From a virus, in the IMG/VR virus record IMGVR_UViG_3300036846_000641, positions 1-44,897 of that record: 44,897 bases of DNA; one strand, given 5' to 3'. Made by a program: the position numbers and the translations under genes. This document shows, piece by piece, positions 1 to 5,877 of the stretch (position 1 is the stretch's first letter; each line of letters opens with the position of its first letter). The notes below the pieces were generated by a model. It did not search any database. It was not told where the DNA came from and saw only the letters and a list, made by a program, of their open reading frames with translations.

Positions 1-104
1 CCCCGAATTCCAAACAGGCCTATATAATAGTCCTATCCCTAAGGGGGGGCTGGGGGGGATGTACCGTGACGGCGAAAAAGGCGAAAAAGGCGAAAAAGGC
101 GAAA
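1..104. repeat. Terminal direct repeat, left copy
   Basis: These 104 bases are identical to the last 104 bases of the window (44794-44897), including two runs of seven G and the start of a GGCGAAAAA tandem array. This means the contig is circular by overlap, or that the phage has a short direct terminal repeat. The overlap ends inside a tandem array, so an assembler overlap is as likely as a biological end. Confidence 0.9.
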
Positions 105-114
105 AAGGCGAAAT
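72..114. repeat. GGCGAAAAA tandem repeat
   Basis: A 9-bp unit (GGCGAAAAA) is repeated four times and followed by a partial fifth unit (GGCGAAATT). The array continues from the right end of the contig. Copy number may be collapsed in the assembly because the contig overlap lies inside it. A-tracts at 9-bp spacing would be close to helical phase and could bend the DNA. Confidence 0.9.
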
Positions 115-329
115 TGTGCTCAGAATATTCGGCGAAATCGTGAGTATCACGCGCGTTGTGTGAGTCAAACAGTGAGTCATGGGATGGGGTGGGAAAGGGT
201 GAGTAGAATACGCTCCTAATCCGTGCCTGCGGCGGGATGAGGAGCGTATTACTCCTAGCCCGATGAGAACAGAAGGGGAACAAGCGCGCAAAGCGCCCGT
301 CAGCGAACGTGCACTGTAGGTTGTATTTG
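105..329. other. Non-coding left end with a hairpin
   Basis: I see no convincing gene here. An inverted repeat has 11-bp arms at 207-217 and 240-250 (AATACGCTCCT and its complement) around a 22-nt loop. One copy of the 15-bp palindrome lies at 157-171 with no gene start next to it. The reverse-strand open frame over the tandem repeat encodes a low-complexity FAF repeat and is not a believable protein. Confidence 0.6.
157..171 (+). repeat. 15-bp palindrome copy (TGTGTGAGTCAAACA)
   Basis: Copy of the genome-wide motif in non-coding DNA, not followed by a recognisable gene. A second half-site (GTGAGTCA) follows at once. Confidence 0.85.
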
Positions 330-389
330 CAGGTTGTAGCAATCTATGCGTGTGGGCCAGGACCCCCTCGCGGGGGTGAGAGCCGACTG
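330..389 (+). repeat. 60-nt inverted element, left arm
   Basis: This 60-nt block is 52/60 identical, without gaps, to the reverse complement of 468-527. Both copies hold a CCCC-TCGC-GGGG hairpin. In this copy the closing pair is C363-G376; in the other copy the equivalent pair is T-A, a compensatory change that suggests the hairpin is selected. The two arms flank a promoter and operator at 393-438. Confidence 0.8.
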
Positions 390-392
390 GGG

Positions 393-409
393 TGCGACAA
401 TATGTCACA
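393..409. promoter_or_regulatory. 17-bp dyad operator 1 (TGCGACAATATGTCACA)
   Basis: Imperfect dyad of form TGYGACA-N3-TGTCRCA, directly abutting the -35 box of the promoter at 410-438. Its centre is near -44 from the estimated start. The same dyad stands before two promoters on the minus strand (41045-41061 and 42617-42633). Confidence 0.7.
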
Positions 410-438
410 TTGACAAGTGCCGGAAAGTGTGATATCCT
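410..438 (+). promoter_or_regulatory. Sigma-70-like promoter for the gene at 570
   Basis: TTGACA at 410-415, a 17-bp spacer and TATCCT at 433-438. Transcription would begin near 445 and read through the right arm of the inverted element into the 81-residue gene at 570. The perfect -35 and ideal spacing support it; the -10 box matches the consensus only moderately. Confidence 0.65.
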
Positions 439-467
439 TAATCGTCGTGTTGGGGATATAGCAAGCA

Positions 468-527
468 CAGTCGGTTCACATCCCCGCGAGGGGATCATTG
501 CGCACACGCATAGATTGTTACAACCTG
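468..527 (-). repeat. 60-nt inverted element, right arm
   Basis: Inverted partner of 330-389. It lies in the predicted 5' leader of the gene at 570, downstream of the promoter at 410-438, so its reverse complement is transcribed. The outermost base pair of its hairpin (T-A) covaries with C-G in the left arm. Confidence 0.8.
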
Positions 528-538
528 AAATTGCAACT

Positions 539-553
539 TGTTTAAGTCAAACA
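539..553 (+). repeat. 15-bp palindrome copy (TGTTTAAGTCAAACA)
   Basis: Variant with one substitution (A at the sixth position), placed directly upstream of the Shine-Dalgarno site of the gene at 570. Confidence 0.8.
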
Positions 554-569
554 GTCGGGAGACTTGGTT

Positions 570-815
570 ATGGAGATGGAGCCTGATTGGAATGGACACG
601 TGATTGCTAAATATAATAAAATATTGCGCGAGACAGGCCGTGCAATACTTATTATTGTTTATGGGCGCGTGATGTGGTTGCCTAAACAGTTAATTGTAAT
701 TGATTCAGGTAATAGGAAGATTTCTATGCCTATGTGGTTAGCGAAGAAGAGACAGAAGGAAGTGGAAATGATTTGGGTGGTGAAAAGGAGGCAGCGTGGG
801 AAGAAATTCCTGTGA
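570..815 (+). CDS. Small conserved phage protein, paralog of 37228-37422
   Basis: An 81-residue basic protein of unknown function. The ATG is chosen because GGGAG at 557-561 sits 8 nt upstream and the 15-bp palindrome lies just before that; an in-frame TTG at 564 is less likely. Its middle (GRVMWLPKQLIVIDSGNRKI and the following MPMWLAKK) matches the minus-strand protein at 37228-37422, which has WLPK, DNRKI and SLAK in the same order and spacing. The C-terminus is Lys/Arg-rich, which would suit nucleic-acid binding, though this is inference. It is the only gene between the left-end promoter and the late promoter at 869, so it may be made early and separately from the virion genes. Confidence 0.75.
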   Translation: MEMEPDWNGHVIAKYNKILRETGRAILIIVYGRVMWLPKQLIVIDSGNRKISMPMWLAKKRQKEVEMIWVVKRRQRGKKFL

Positions 816-868
816 TTCGTGAATTGATATACAGGCAAAAATAAGTGATATAAGTGCGTAAATAGGGC

Positions 869-897
869 TTGACAAGGCCACTTTTTTATGGTATACT
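869..897 (+). promoter_or_regulatory. Strong sigma-70-like promoter for the virion arm
   Basis: TTGACA (869-874), a 17-bp spacer and TATACT (892-897). The estimated start is near 904. It has the best match to the consensus on the plus strand, lacks the 17-bp dyad, and stands before the long run of structural genes beginning at 1039. Confidence 0.8.
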
Positions 898-917
898 AAA
901 GGGTCAAATAGGAGTTT

Positions 918-1000
918 GGGAGGCGCTTCCCTCGCGTGCGCCTCACTCCTTTTTGGCATGGGGACCGAGGTCTACTGTCGGCGGAAGCACTCGGTCCCCA
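918..1000 (+). promoter_or_regulatory. Two hairpins in the leader of the virion transcript
   Basis: Between the promoter and the first structural gene are two inverted repeats. The first pairs 920-926 (GAGGCGC) with 938-944 and is followed by CCTTTTT at 949-954, so it resembles an intrinsic terminator. The second pairs 959-969 (TGGGGACCGAG) perfectly with 990-1000. Together they could form an attenuator or a terminator of the upstream transcript. Confidence 0.6.
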
Positions 1001-1013
1001 CCCAGAATTGCGG

Positions 1014-1028
1014 TGTTTGAGACAAACA
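1014..1028 (+). repeat. 15-bp palindrome copy (TGTTTGAGACAAACA)
   Basis: Variant with GAGAC centre, immediately followed by the AGGAGG Shine-Dalgarno site of the gene at 1039. Confidence 0.9.
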
Positions 1029-1038
1029 GGAGGCGAAA

Positions 1039-1404
1039 ATGGGTGAAACTTGGGGACACAAAGGACCAACGTCCGATCGGACAATGTACGATGCTGACCG
1101 AGATGAGCAAGTGAAGCTATCCAATGAGCAACAACAGGCGCCTGTGCCGACGTTAGAATCGCTTTCGCCTGCTACTGCTGTTTCTGATAGTCCGGACTTT
1201 ACGCTTTCCTGTGTTGGCACTAATCTCGGCCCCGGCACAGTAATTGTGTTTGGAAATCAGGACGAACCGACAACGTTTGTCAATGCAGGTGAGGTGACAA
1301 CGATTGTGAAACCTTTGCTCTTCACGCCGGCCGTGGTTCCGGTATGTCTTCGAAATGGGAATTACCGGACGCAGCCACTTGAGTTCACGTTTACAGCGAT
1401 GTAA
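1039..1404 (+). CDS. IPT/TIG-like Ig-fold virion protein
   Basis: A 121-residue protein and the first gene of the virion transcript. Start ATG 1039 follows GGAGG by 6 nt. Residues of about 38-121 resemble an IPT/TIG immunoglobulin-like domain: an opening PTLESLSPATA, a central GTNLGPGTVIVFG strand pair, and a closing series of short beta strands ending in LEFTFTA. Such domains are common as decoration or adhesion modules on phage capsids and tails, so a surface role on the virion is likely, but its exact place cannot be read from the sequence. The first 35 residues are hydrophilic. The family assignment is by pattern only. Confidence 0.75.
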   Translation: MGETWGHKGPTSDRTMYDADRDEQVKLSNEQQQAPVPTLESLSPATAVSDSPDFTLSCVGTNLGPGTVIVFGNQDEPTTFVNAGEVTTIVKPLLFTPAVVPVCLRNGNYRTQPLEFTFTAM

Positions 1405-1407
1405 GCC

Positions 1408-1629
1408 ATGGCACAGAGTAATGACGCAGCGACTAGCGATAAGATTCATAAGGCCAATTCTGCGCAGGTTGTTGCGCAGTTGTCGGCCAATGCGGCGAAA
1501 GCGGCAACAGTACCACCCAATGTCGGCAGAAAAGAGCCGGCAATGGACCTTAACATTATGCAGGGATCGGCGAACGGTGTCGTCCCGAATCGGTTCCTGG
1601 TGACGCGAGGCGCAACATCGACTGTTTGA
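1408..1629 (+). CDS. Hypothetical 73-residue protein
   Basis: Unrecognised small protein beginning 3 nt after the preceding stop codon, so probably translated by coupling; no clear Shine-Dalgarno site is present. It is Ala/Asn-rich with an unstructured look and no membrane segment. Its TGA stop (1627-1629) is part of the 15-bp palindrome at 1623-1637. Its place among virion genes suggests a minor structural or assembly function, which is inference from context only. Confidence 0.6.
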   Translation: MAQSNDAATSDKIHKANSAQVVAQLSANAAKAATVPPNVGRKEPAMDLNIMQGSANGVVPNRFLVTRGATSTV

Positions 1630-1637
1630 CTCACACA
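1623..1637 (+). repeat. 15-bp palindrome copy (TGTTTGACTCACACA)
   Basis: Provides the TGA stop of the gene ending at 1629 and lies 32 nt before the start at 1670. Confidence 0.9.
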
Positions 1638-1669
1638 GACCGTGAACGGAGCGAGAACGGAGCGAGAGC

Positions 1670-2068
1670 ATGGCAACAAATACAGCCACAGCGAATGTGA
1701 AAGGCGGCCTGTTCGGTGACTCGGCAGGCCTTACGCAGTTGGCAAGTATCAGTGGCAAGAACGGTCGCAGATCGGATGCCGCGAAGCAGTTAGGGACGAG
1801 GACCAACTATGCGCTTCGGCAGATTATGTATGTAACGGCTGGCGCGGCGCCTGGGGCAACAGCGACGTACACTTATCCGTTGATTAATGCGAGCACTTCG
1901 GAGCTAGGAGGCAAGAGAGTTGTGGTGCAAACGAGCCTGGTTAATAGAGCAACAACGGCCGCAGACGTGACGGAATACAAGAATGATATTCTGCGGTGGT
2001 CAACAAGGACAACGTTTGGTGCTAATCCAGTGCCGAACAAAGATGGGAATCCGCTCGGAACTTGGTAA
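1670..2068 (+). CDS. Hypothetical virion-region protein, 132 aa
   Basis: Start ATG 1670 follows a GGAG-containing stretch (GGAGCGAGAGC). The protein is Ala/Thr/Gly-rich in its first third; its second half reads like a compact beta-rich fold (MYVTAGAAPGATATYTYPLI, then GGKRVVVQTSLVNR). This part resembles small coat or decoration proteins in character, but I do not recognise a family. The gene overlaps the next start by one base (TAATG at 2066-2070), so the two are translationally coupled. Confidence 0.65.
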   Translation: MATNTATANVKGGLFGDSAGLTQLASISGKNGRRSDAAKQLGTRTNYALRQIMYVTAGAAPGATATYTYPLINASTSELGGKRVVVQTSLVNRATTAADVTEYKNDILRWSTRTTFGANPVPNKDGNPLGTW

Positions 2069-2274
2069 TGCGCGCGTGCGTTCTTATTGTTGTGGCGTGT
2101 GCCCTCAGTGGCTGTTGGGCTACTGTGGGCGAAGAGCGTTTACGTGAATGCGAAACTAGGACCGTGGTATTTGAGCGTGGCGTGCCGCGGCGCAGCGACA
2201 CAGTGACAGTGGAGACGACGCTAACGCCGCCTTCATGTGGCAGAGCGGGTTTAGTGCTGAGGGAGCGCCGGTAA
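2068..2274 (+). CDS. Small lipoprotein candidate
   Basis: A 68-residue protein with a short basic N-terminus (MRAC), a hydrophobic stretch (VLIVVACALSG) and a lipobox-like LSGC with the cysteine at about residue 16. This predicts export and lipid attachment at the cell envelope. The start at 2068 overlaps the previous stop (TAATG) and its own stop overlaps the next start in the same way. A small lipoprotein in a phage could be a spanin outer-membrane subunit or a superinfection-exclusion protein. No inner-membrane spanin partner is visible nearby, so neither role is established. Confidence 0.65.
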   Translation: MRACVLIVVACALSGCWATVGEERLRECETRTVVFERGVPRRSDTVTVETTLTPPSCGRAGLVLRERR

Positions 2275-2990
2275 TGTCAAGCAAACGTGAGAAGTTGCCA
2301 GAGGAACTAACACGATTCGAGTCCAGCGGTGCCCACCGCATGCATGCTGACTCGGATAAGGCAACGGCTCGGGGCAAGTCTACCCTGGCTGGTAACCGGG
2401 CCGTTGCTAAAAGGTCTAAATTGGCAAAGTGGGGCGACCCCTATGTAATGGCTGATGGGAAAATCATTCAGCCCGAAGTAATGTTCGAGGATCAGGCAAA
2501 AGTAAATGTGAAATCGAGCAGCGAGTACAGGCCGCAACGCAAGCGTTCGATACCGGATTTGCCGGCGTCACCGAAGGTCATGAAAGGAATAGGGCTCGTG
2601 TTCACATTCACGATATTAGGTGTGCCGGATCGTGAAATAGCGGAGATACTTGGCATAACGCCAAGCGAAGTGCGGCAGGTTAGAACACATCCTGGATACG
2701 GGGAGACGTTCGAAATTGTAGCAAGTGAGTTTGTTAGTGCGAAATCGAAACGTCTCGTATCGAGAATTGCAGCATATGCGGATGGCGCGTTGGACAACGT
2801 GTACAACATTGCAATGCACGGAACAAAAGAGAACAATGTGCTCAAGGCGAGCATTGATCTTCTCGACCGTGCGGGCGTGAGGCCGAAGGATTTGGCTGGA
2901 GACAAAGGCCAGCAGAACGAGCTACGCATCACCATCGTCAAGAGTGATGATGCGGAAGTGGTTGTTAACGGAATGACTCTTGACAATTAG
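2274..2990 (+). CDS. terS: Terminase small subunit, putative
   Basis: A 238-residue protein upstream of the large terminase. ATG 2274 follows GGGAG and overlaps the previous stop by one base. A helix-turn-helix-like segment spans about residues 112-138 (FTILGVPDREIAEILGITPS, then EVRQVRTHPGY), typical of small terminase subunits that recognise the packaging site. A basic, low-complexity N-terminal half precedes it and an acidic, helical C-terminal part follows, suitable for oligomer formation and contact with the large subunit. The identification rests on the HTH, size and position rather than on a signature motif. The gene ends right at a copy of the 15-bp palindrome. Confidence 0.65.
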   Translation: MSSKREKLPEELTRFESSGAHRMHADSDKATARGKSTLAGNRAVAKRSKLAKWGDPYVMADGKIIQPEVMFEDQAKVNVKSSSEYRPQRKRSIPDLPASPKVMKGIGLVFTFTILGVPDREIAEILGITPSEVRQVRTHPGYGETFEIVASEFVSAKSKRLVSRIAAYADGALDNVYNIAMHGTKENNVLKASIDLLDRAGVRPKDLAGDKGQQNELRITIVKSDDAEVVVNGMTLDN

Positions 2991-3003
2991 TTTGAGTCAA
3001 ACA
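2989..3003 (+). repeat. 15-bp palindrome copy (AGTTTGAGTCAAACA)
   Basis: Overlaps the TAG stop of the small terminase gene; followed by a nested hairpin and then the gene at 3072. Confidence 0.9.
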
Positions 3004-3006
3004 GAT

Positions 3007-3055
3007 ACCAGCTTGTTTGGCTCAATTTGCCCGTGTGGGACGGGCAGGAGCTGGT
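3007..3055 (+). promoter_or_regulatory. Nested hairpin in the leader of the gene at 3072
   Basis: An outer stem pairs ACCAGCT (3007-3013) with AGCTGGT (3049-3055), and an inner stem pairs GCCCGT (3029-3034) with ACGGGC (3040-3045). A degenerate half of the palindrome (TGTTTGGCTCAA) lies in the loop between the 5' arms. The Shine-Dalgarno site of the next gene follows directly, so the structure could affect its translation. Confidence 0.55.
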
Positions 3056-3071
3056 GTCTGTGAGGTAGACT

Positions 3072-3353
3072 GTGAGCAACGTTCGAAGTCTGATCAGTAG
3101 TCGAGTAGCGGAGGCGATGGGTAAAGCGCAGAGGCTCGGTAGTTATGAGTGGCACGCGTATCCTCGTGTCGTGCTCACGGATGGAGCGATCTTCCACAAG
3201 GACAAGCTGTGTGGATTTGTGGAGAAAGCAGAAGGCGATCTTCGTCTGTGCAGTGTCGGAGATGTTGTCATGCTAACCGACGCTGAGGTTGAAGCGTGTC
3301 GAGCCAGCGGTGTGGAACTGGCGGATGTGCCGGAGGCAGAAGCAGCGGAGTAA
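3072..3353 (+). CDS. Hypothetical protein, 93 aa
   Basis: Starts at GTG 3072, 6 nt after GAGG, giving MSNVRSLISSRVAEAM. The protein is small and soluble; a central block (GAIFHKDKLCGFVEKAEGDL) reads as a beta-rich mini-domain and the C-terminus is acidic (EAEAAE). No family is recognised. It stands between the two terminase genes, as small packaging accessory proteins often do, but nothing shows its function directly. Confidence 0.65.
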   Translation: MSNVRSLISSRVAEAMGKAQRLGSYEWHAYPRVVLTDGAIFHKDKLCGFVEKAEGDLRLCSVGDVVMLTDAEVEACRASGVELADVPEAEAAE

Positions 3354-3357
3354 AAAG

Positions 3358-3537
3358 GTGTCGCCAGAGTGGCCAGACCCGACGCCGGAGATGCTGGCGT
3401 CACCAGAGTTTGAGGCTGTCTGGCAATGCATGAGGCATTGGGACATTGGCGTTCCTGATGTTTATGGCGGCTACTGTAGAGCAACTGGAAACCATGTTCG
3501 AGCCATCCTGGACGCGTTAAAAGGAGTAGGAAAATGA
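3358..3537 (+). CDS. Hypothetical protein, 59 aa
   Basis: GTG 3358 is chosen because GGAG lies 7 nt upstream, over the end of the previous gene; the longer open frame upstream has no ribosome-binding site. The protein starts with SPEWPDPTPEMLASPEFEAV and holds a Trp/Cys/His-containing middle (WQCMRHWDIGVPD). This composition looks like a real folded small protein. Phages often have such a gene beside the terminase, but its function is unknown. Its last codons overlap the next start (ATGA). Confidence 0.6.
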   Translation: MSPEWPDPTPEMLASPEFEAVWQCMRHWDIGVPDVYGGYCRATGNHVRAILDALKGVGK

Positions 3538-3752
3538 CATGGGTAATAAACAAAGCAGGAACGGACGCGAGCCCGTATCCAACGGATACTCCGTATTCGA
3601 AGGTAAATCGGTACCTAGCGGACGTAGCGGCGGTCGTTGCCGCGACGCCGCAATACCCGGGGGAGTGCGCGATAGCACTAGACACTTTCGAGACGTACCA
3701 GGCCACCGACTTGACAACGGGTCACTGGCAGAAGCTGGCAGTGAAACAATGA
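3534..3752 (+). CDS. Hypothetical protein, 72 aa
   Basis: ATG 3534 follows AAGGAGTAGGAAA, a strong ribosome-binding site, and overlaps the preceding gene by 4 nt (ATGA). The sequence is mixed-polarity and contains no membrane segment: residues 20-45 (PYSKVNRYLADVAAVVAATP) look helical. The function is not recognised. The stop codon overlaps the start of the tiny membrane protein at 3749. Confidence 0.65.
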   Translation: MTWVINKAGTDASPYPTDTPYSKVNRYLADVAAVVAATPQYPGECAIALDTFETYQATDLTTGHWQKLAVKQ

Positions 3753-3844
3753 CCATGCGCGCCCTTGTGTCTTGGGCGCTTCTCGGTGTGCTGATGTGGG
3801 CAGTAATTTTCTATGTTGTGACTAGTGTGTTTTTTCCTGTTTGA
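3749..3844 (+). CDS. 31-residue single-span membrane protein
   Basis: A tiny gene coupled to its upstream neighbour through an ATGA overlap. The product is essentially one membrane span (LVSWALLGVLMWAVIFYVVT) with a basic N-terminal residue, and would sit in the inner membrane. A phage membrane protein of this size could be a holin-like or accessory lysis peptide, but no lysis cassette surrounds it. Its TGA stop (3842-3844) is the TGA of the palindrome at 3838-3852. Confidence 0.6.
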   Translation: MTMRALVSWALLGVLMWAVIFYVVTSVFFPV

Positions 3845-3852
3845 GACAAACA
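3838..3852 (+). repeat. 15-bp palindrome copy (TGTTTGAGACAAACA)
   Basis: Supplies the stop codon of the 31-residue gene and lies 19 nt upstream of the large terminase start. Confidence 0.9.
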
Positions 3853-3871
3853 GAAACCGTGCCGGTGTGTG

Positions 3872-5395
3872 ATGCCACATTACAAGCTCATTGAGGGTTC
3901 TGTGCAGTCTGGCTTTTACCATAGCCGGGCGAAGATACAGATATTCGGTGGCGCGTTTGCGAATGGCAAGACGACGGCGCTCGCGGTTAAGGCGCTCAAG
4001 CTGGCAAGAGACTATCCGGGCAGCAATGGTTTGCTGGCACGGGAAACTTACCCGAAGCTGAATGATACCTTGAGGAAGGTTTTCTTTAAGTGGTGCCCGA
4101 CACAGTGGGTATTGAAAAAGCCGACGATTGACGACAACACGTGTTACCTGACAAATGGTTCTATTATCAATTTCCGATACATATCGCAGCGAGGTAGAAG
4201 CCGTGGTGATGGCAGTGCGACGAGTAATCTTCTATCCGCCACGTACGACTGGATCGGTGTTGATCAAGTCGAAGACCCTGGTATCATACACAAAGATTTC
4301 TTCGATCTCCTGGGCCGTCTCCGCGGAGATACGCCGTACCAATCCGACGACGAAGATATGTCTATGCCAGGAACGGGTCCGCGTTGGATCATGCTTACAG
4401 CAAATCCGTCGAGTAATTGGTTCTACAAGGAGTTGGTCCAGCCGTATCTCTTATGGTTGAAGACCGGCCAACGGGTGGAGAAATTGCTTGTGGACCCAGA
4501 TACGGGTATTCCTCTCCTCGAATTATTTGAGAGTGACACATACGCGAACAAGCATAACTTATCACACGATTACATCGTCGGTCTCGAAGCGACATTCAAA
4601 GGTCAGATGCGTGACCGTTTCCTACTTGGAAAATGGGTTGCCTTCGAAGGCTTGGTCCATCCTGATTACGACCCGTCGGTCCATACCATTTCGCGTGCAG
4701 AGGCCGAGAATTATCTTGCGGAGTGCTTACTTCGCCACGTTCAAATTCAAGCAATTGAGTCTTACGATTTCGGTATAGTTTCGCCGAGTTGTTATTTGAT
4801 GGGATTTGTCGATGATCGTGGCCGCGTTATTGTCCTTGATGGTTATTATCGGCCTGATTTCCCATATCATGCTCAGCCTCAAGAGATCAGAAACATTCGC
4901 GCGAAGTATGCTGGCCTTCTCATGTTTAATAATCGGATACATGCTGATCCTGCTATTTTTAAGAAGGTTGTGGTGGCCGGAATGAGGGAAACCGGCTCGA
5001 CGATAGCGAAGTTGTACCAGGATGACAGGATTTACATGCGGCCGTCGAGCAACGATGTTGTCACTGGAATTGCGAAGGTCAATTCATATTTGGCCGGTAA
5101 AGCAGGTGTTCCGCATCTCATGACAAAGGAAGACCCGAGTCCGCTGTTGTATTTTGTGGATGATTTGGCGTTTGTTGGTGACGAGATGGCCTCGTATTAC
5201 TGGAAACAGAACCCTGCTGGTCAGCGTATTGACGAACCTATGGATGCAAACGATCACGCGATGAACGCACTAAAATACATGCTTTCGTACCTGCCGGATG
5301 TGAGTAAGATTGTAGTGCCAGAAAAAGCTCTACCGCCAAAGTGGAGCTATTGGCATGAGGTGGAAAAGGACTATACAGGGGGATTAACACAATGA
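3872..5395 (+). CDS. terL: Terminase large subunit (ATPase and nuclease)
   Basis: A 507-residue packaging motor protein. Its N-terminal ATPase holds a Walker A loop (GGAFANGKTT, residues 26-35) and a Walker B-like segment (YDWIGVDQVEDPG). Its C-terminal part looks like the RNase H-fold nuclease that cuts concatemers: an acidic first strand (IESYDFGIVSPSCYLMGFVD) and a closing DANDHAMNALKYML motif, with aspartates expected to bind metal. Length and order are normal for the family. ATG 3872 is preceded by an in-frame GTG at 3869; no strong ribosome-binding site is visible, only the palindrome 19 nt away. The stop overlaps the next start (ATGA). Confidence 0.95.
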   Translation: MPHYKLIEGSVQSGFYHSRAKIQIFGGAFANGKTTALAVKALKLARDYPGSNGLLARETYPKLNDTLRKVFFKWCPTQWVLKKPTIDDNTCYLTNGSIINFRYISQRGRSRGDGSATSNLLSATYDWIGVDQVEDPGIIHKDFFDLLGRLRGDTPYQSDDEDMSMPGTGPRWIMLTANPSSNWFYKELVQPYLLWLKTGQRVEKLLVDPDTGIPLLELFESDTYANKHNLSHDYIVGLEATFKGQMRDRFLLGKWVAFEGLVHPDYDPSVHTISRAEAENYLAECLLRHVQIQAIESYDFGIVSPSCYLMGFVDDRGRVIVLDGYYRPDFPYHAQPQEIRNIRAKYAGLLMFNNRIHADPAIFKKVVVAGMRETGSTIAKLYQDDRIYMRPSSNDVVTGIAKVNSYLAGKAGVPHLMTKEDPSPLLYFVDDLAFVGDEMASYYWKQNPAGQRIDEPMDANDHAMNALKYMLSYLPDVSKIVVPEKALPPKWSYWHEVEKDYTGGLTQ

Positions 5396-5679
5396 GCGAG
5401 CGAGAGCGTACGCCTGCTGCTTTCCGGCACACAGAACTGGATGCCATACTGAACATGGTTACGAGTGATTTGCGGAGCAGGGAAGATGCGGAGAATTCTA
5501 TTGAGAGACTGCTTGTAAACATAGGCTCAGTGCTTGTAGCGCTAAAGTCTGAGGGCGAGAAATCAGGCTATGACGCTAATCTGCTTATGGATCAACTCGA
5601 CAATATTATAGAGGTGCTGAAACACAAAGAACACTTGATTGTGAGTGCGGTGATTGAGAACACTGAGCTTGATGTTTGA
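5392..5679 (+). CDS. Hypothetical helical protein, 95 aa
   Basis: Translationally coupled to the large terminase through ATGA. The protein is acidic and mostly helical, with heptad-like stretches (SREDAENSIERLLVNIGSVL and MDQLDNIIEVLKHKEHLI) that suggest a coiled-coil or helical bundle. No family is recognised. Its TGA stop (5677-5679) lies inside the palindrome at 5673-5687. Confidence 0.7.
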   Translation: MSERERTPAAFRHTELDAILNMVTSDLRSREDAENSIERLLVNIGSVLVALKSEGEKSGYDANLLMDQLDNIIEVLKHKEHLIVSAVIENTELDV

Positions 5680-5687
5680 GTCAAACA
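5673..5687 (+). repeat. 15-bp palindrome copy (TGTTTGAGTCAAACA)
   Basis: Perfect consensus copy; gives the stop codon of the gene ending at 5679 and is followed by GGGGGAAATC and the start at 5698. Confidence 0.95.
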
Positions 5688-5697
5688 GGGGGAAATC

Positions 5698-5871
5698 ATG
5701 TCGCGTGGCTTGATATTCTGGGTGCTGATGCTGATTTGGTTTGTGTTCGCAATGGTTATCAATCTTGGCGTTGTACGGTTTGTGGGAAGTGGTACGGCTA
5801 ATGACGTGTTGCTGTTCATTCTGTTCCTGCTGTTAGGCTGGCAAGTATACGGTCCTCCTGTTCACGGGTAA
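5698..5871 (+). CDS. 57-residue protein with two membrane spans
   Basis: Short gene with a purine-rich Shine-Dalgarno site (GGGGGAAA) 5-11 nt upstream of ATG 5698. Two hydrophobic stretches are visible, about residues 5-26 (LIFWVLMLIWFVFAMVINLG) and 37-50 (VLLFILFLLLGWQV), separated by a short loop (RFVGSGTAND). It should be an inner-membrane hairpin. Size and two-span topology would fit a small class II holin, but no endolysin gene is adjacent, so holin is only a possibility. It ends 6 nt before the portal gene. Confidence 0.65.
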   Translation: MSRGLIFWVLMLIWFVFAMVINLGVVRFVGSGTANDVLLFILFLLLGWQVYGPPVHG

Positions 5872-5877
5872 GCAGTC

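Noticed and set aside
20-283. Reverse-strand open frame over the tandem repeat
   Set aside because: It encodes a repeated FAF low-complexity stretch from the 9-bp array and has no ribosome-binding site or neighbour context.
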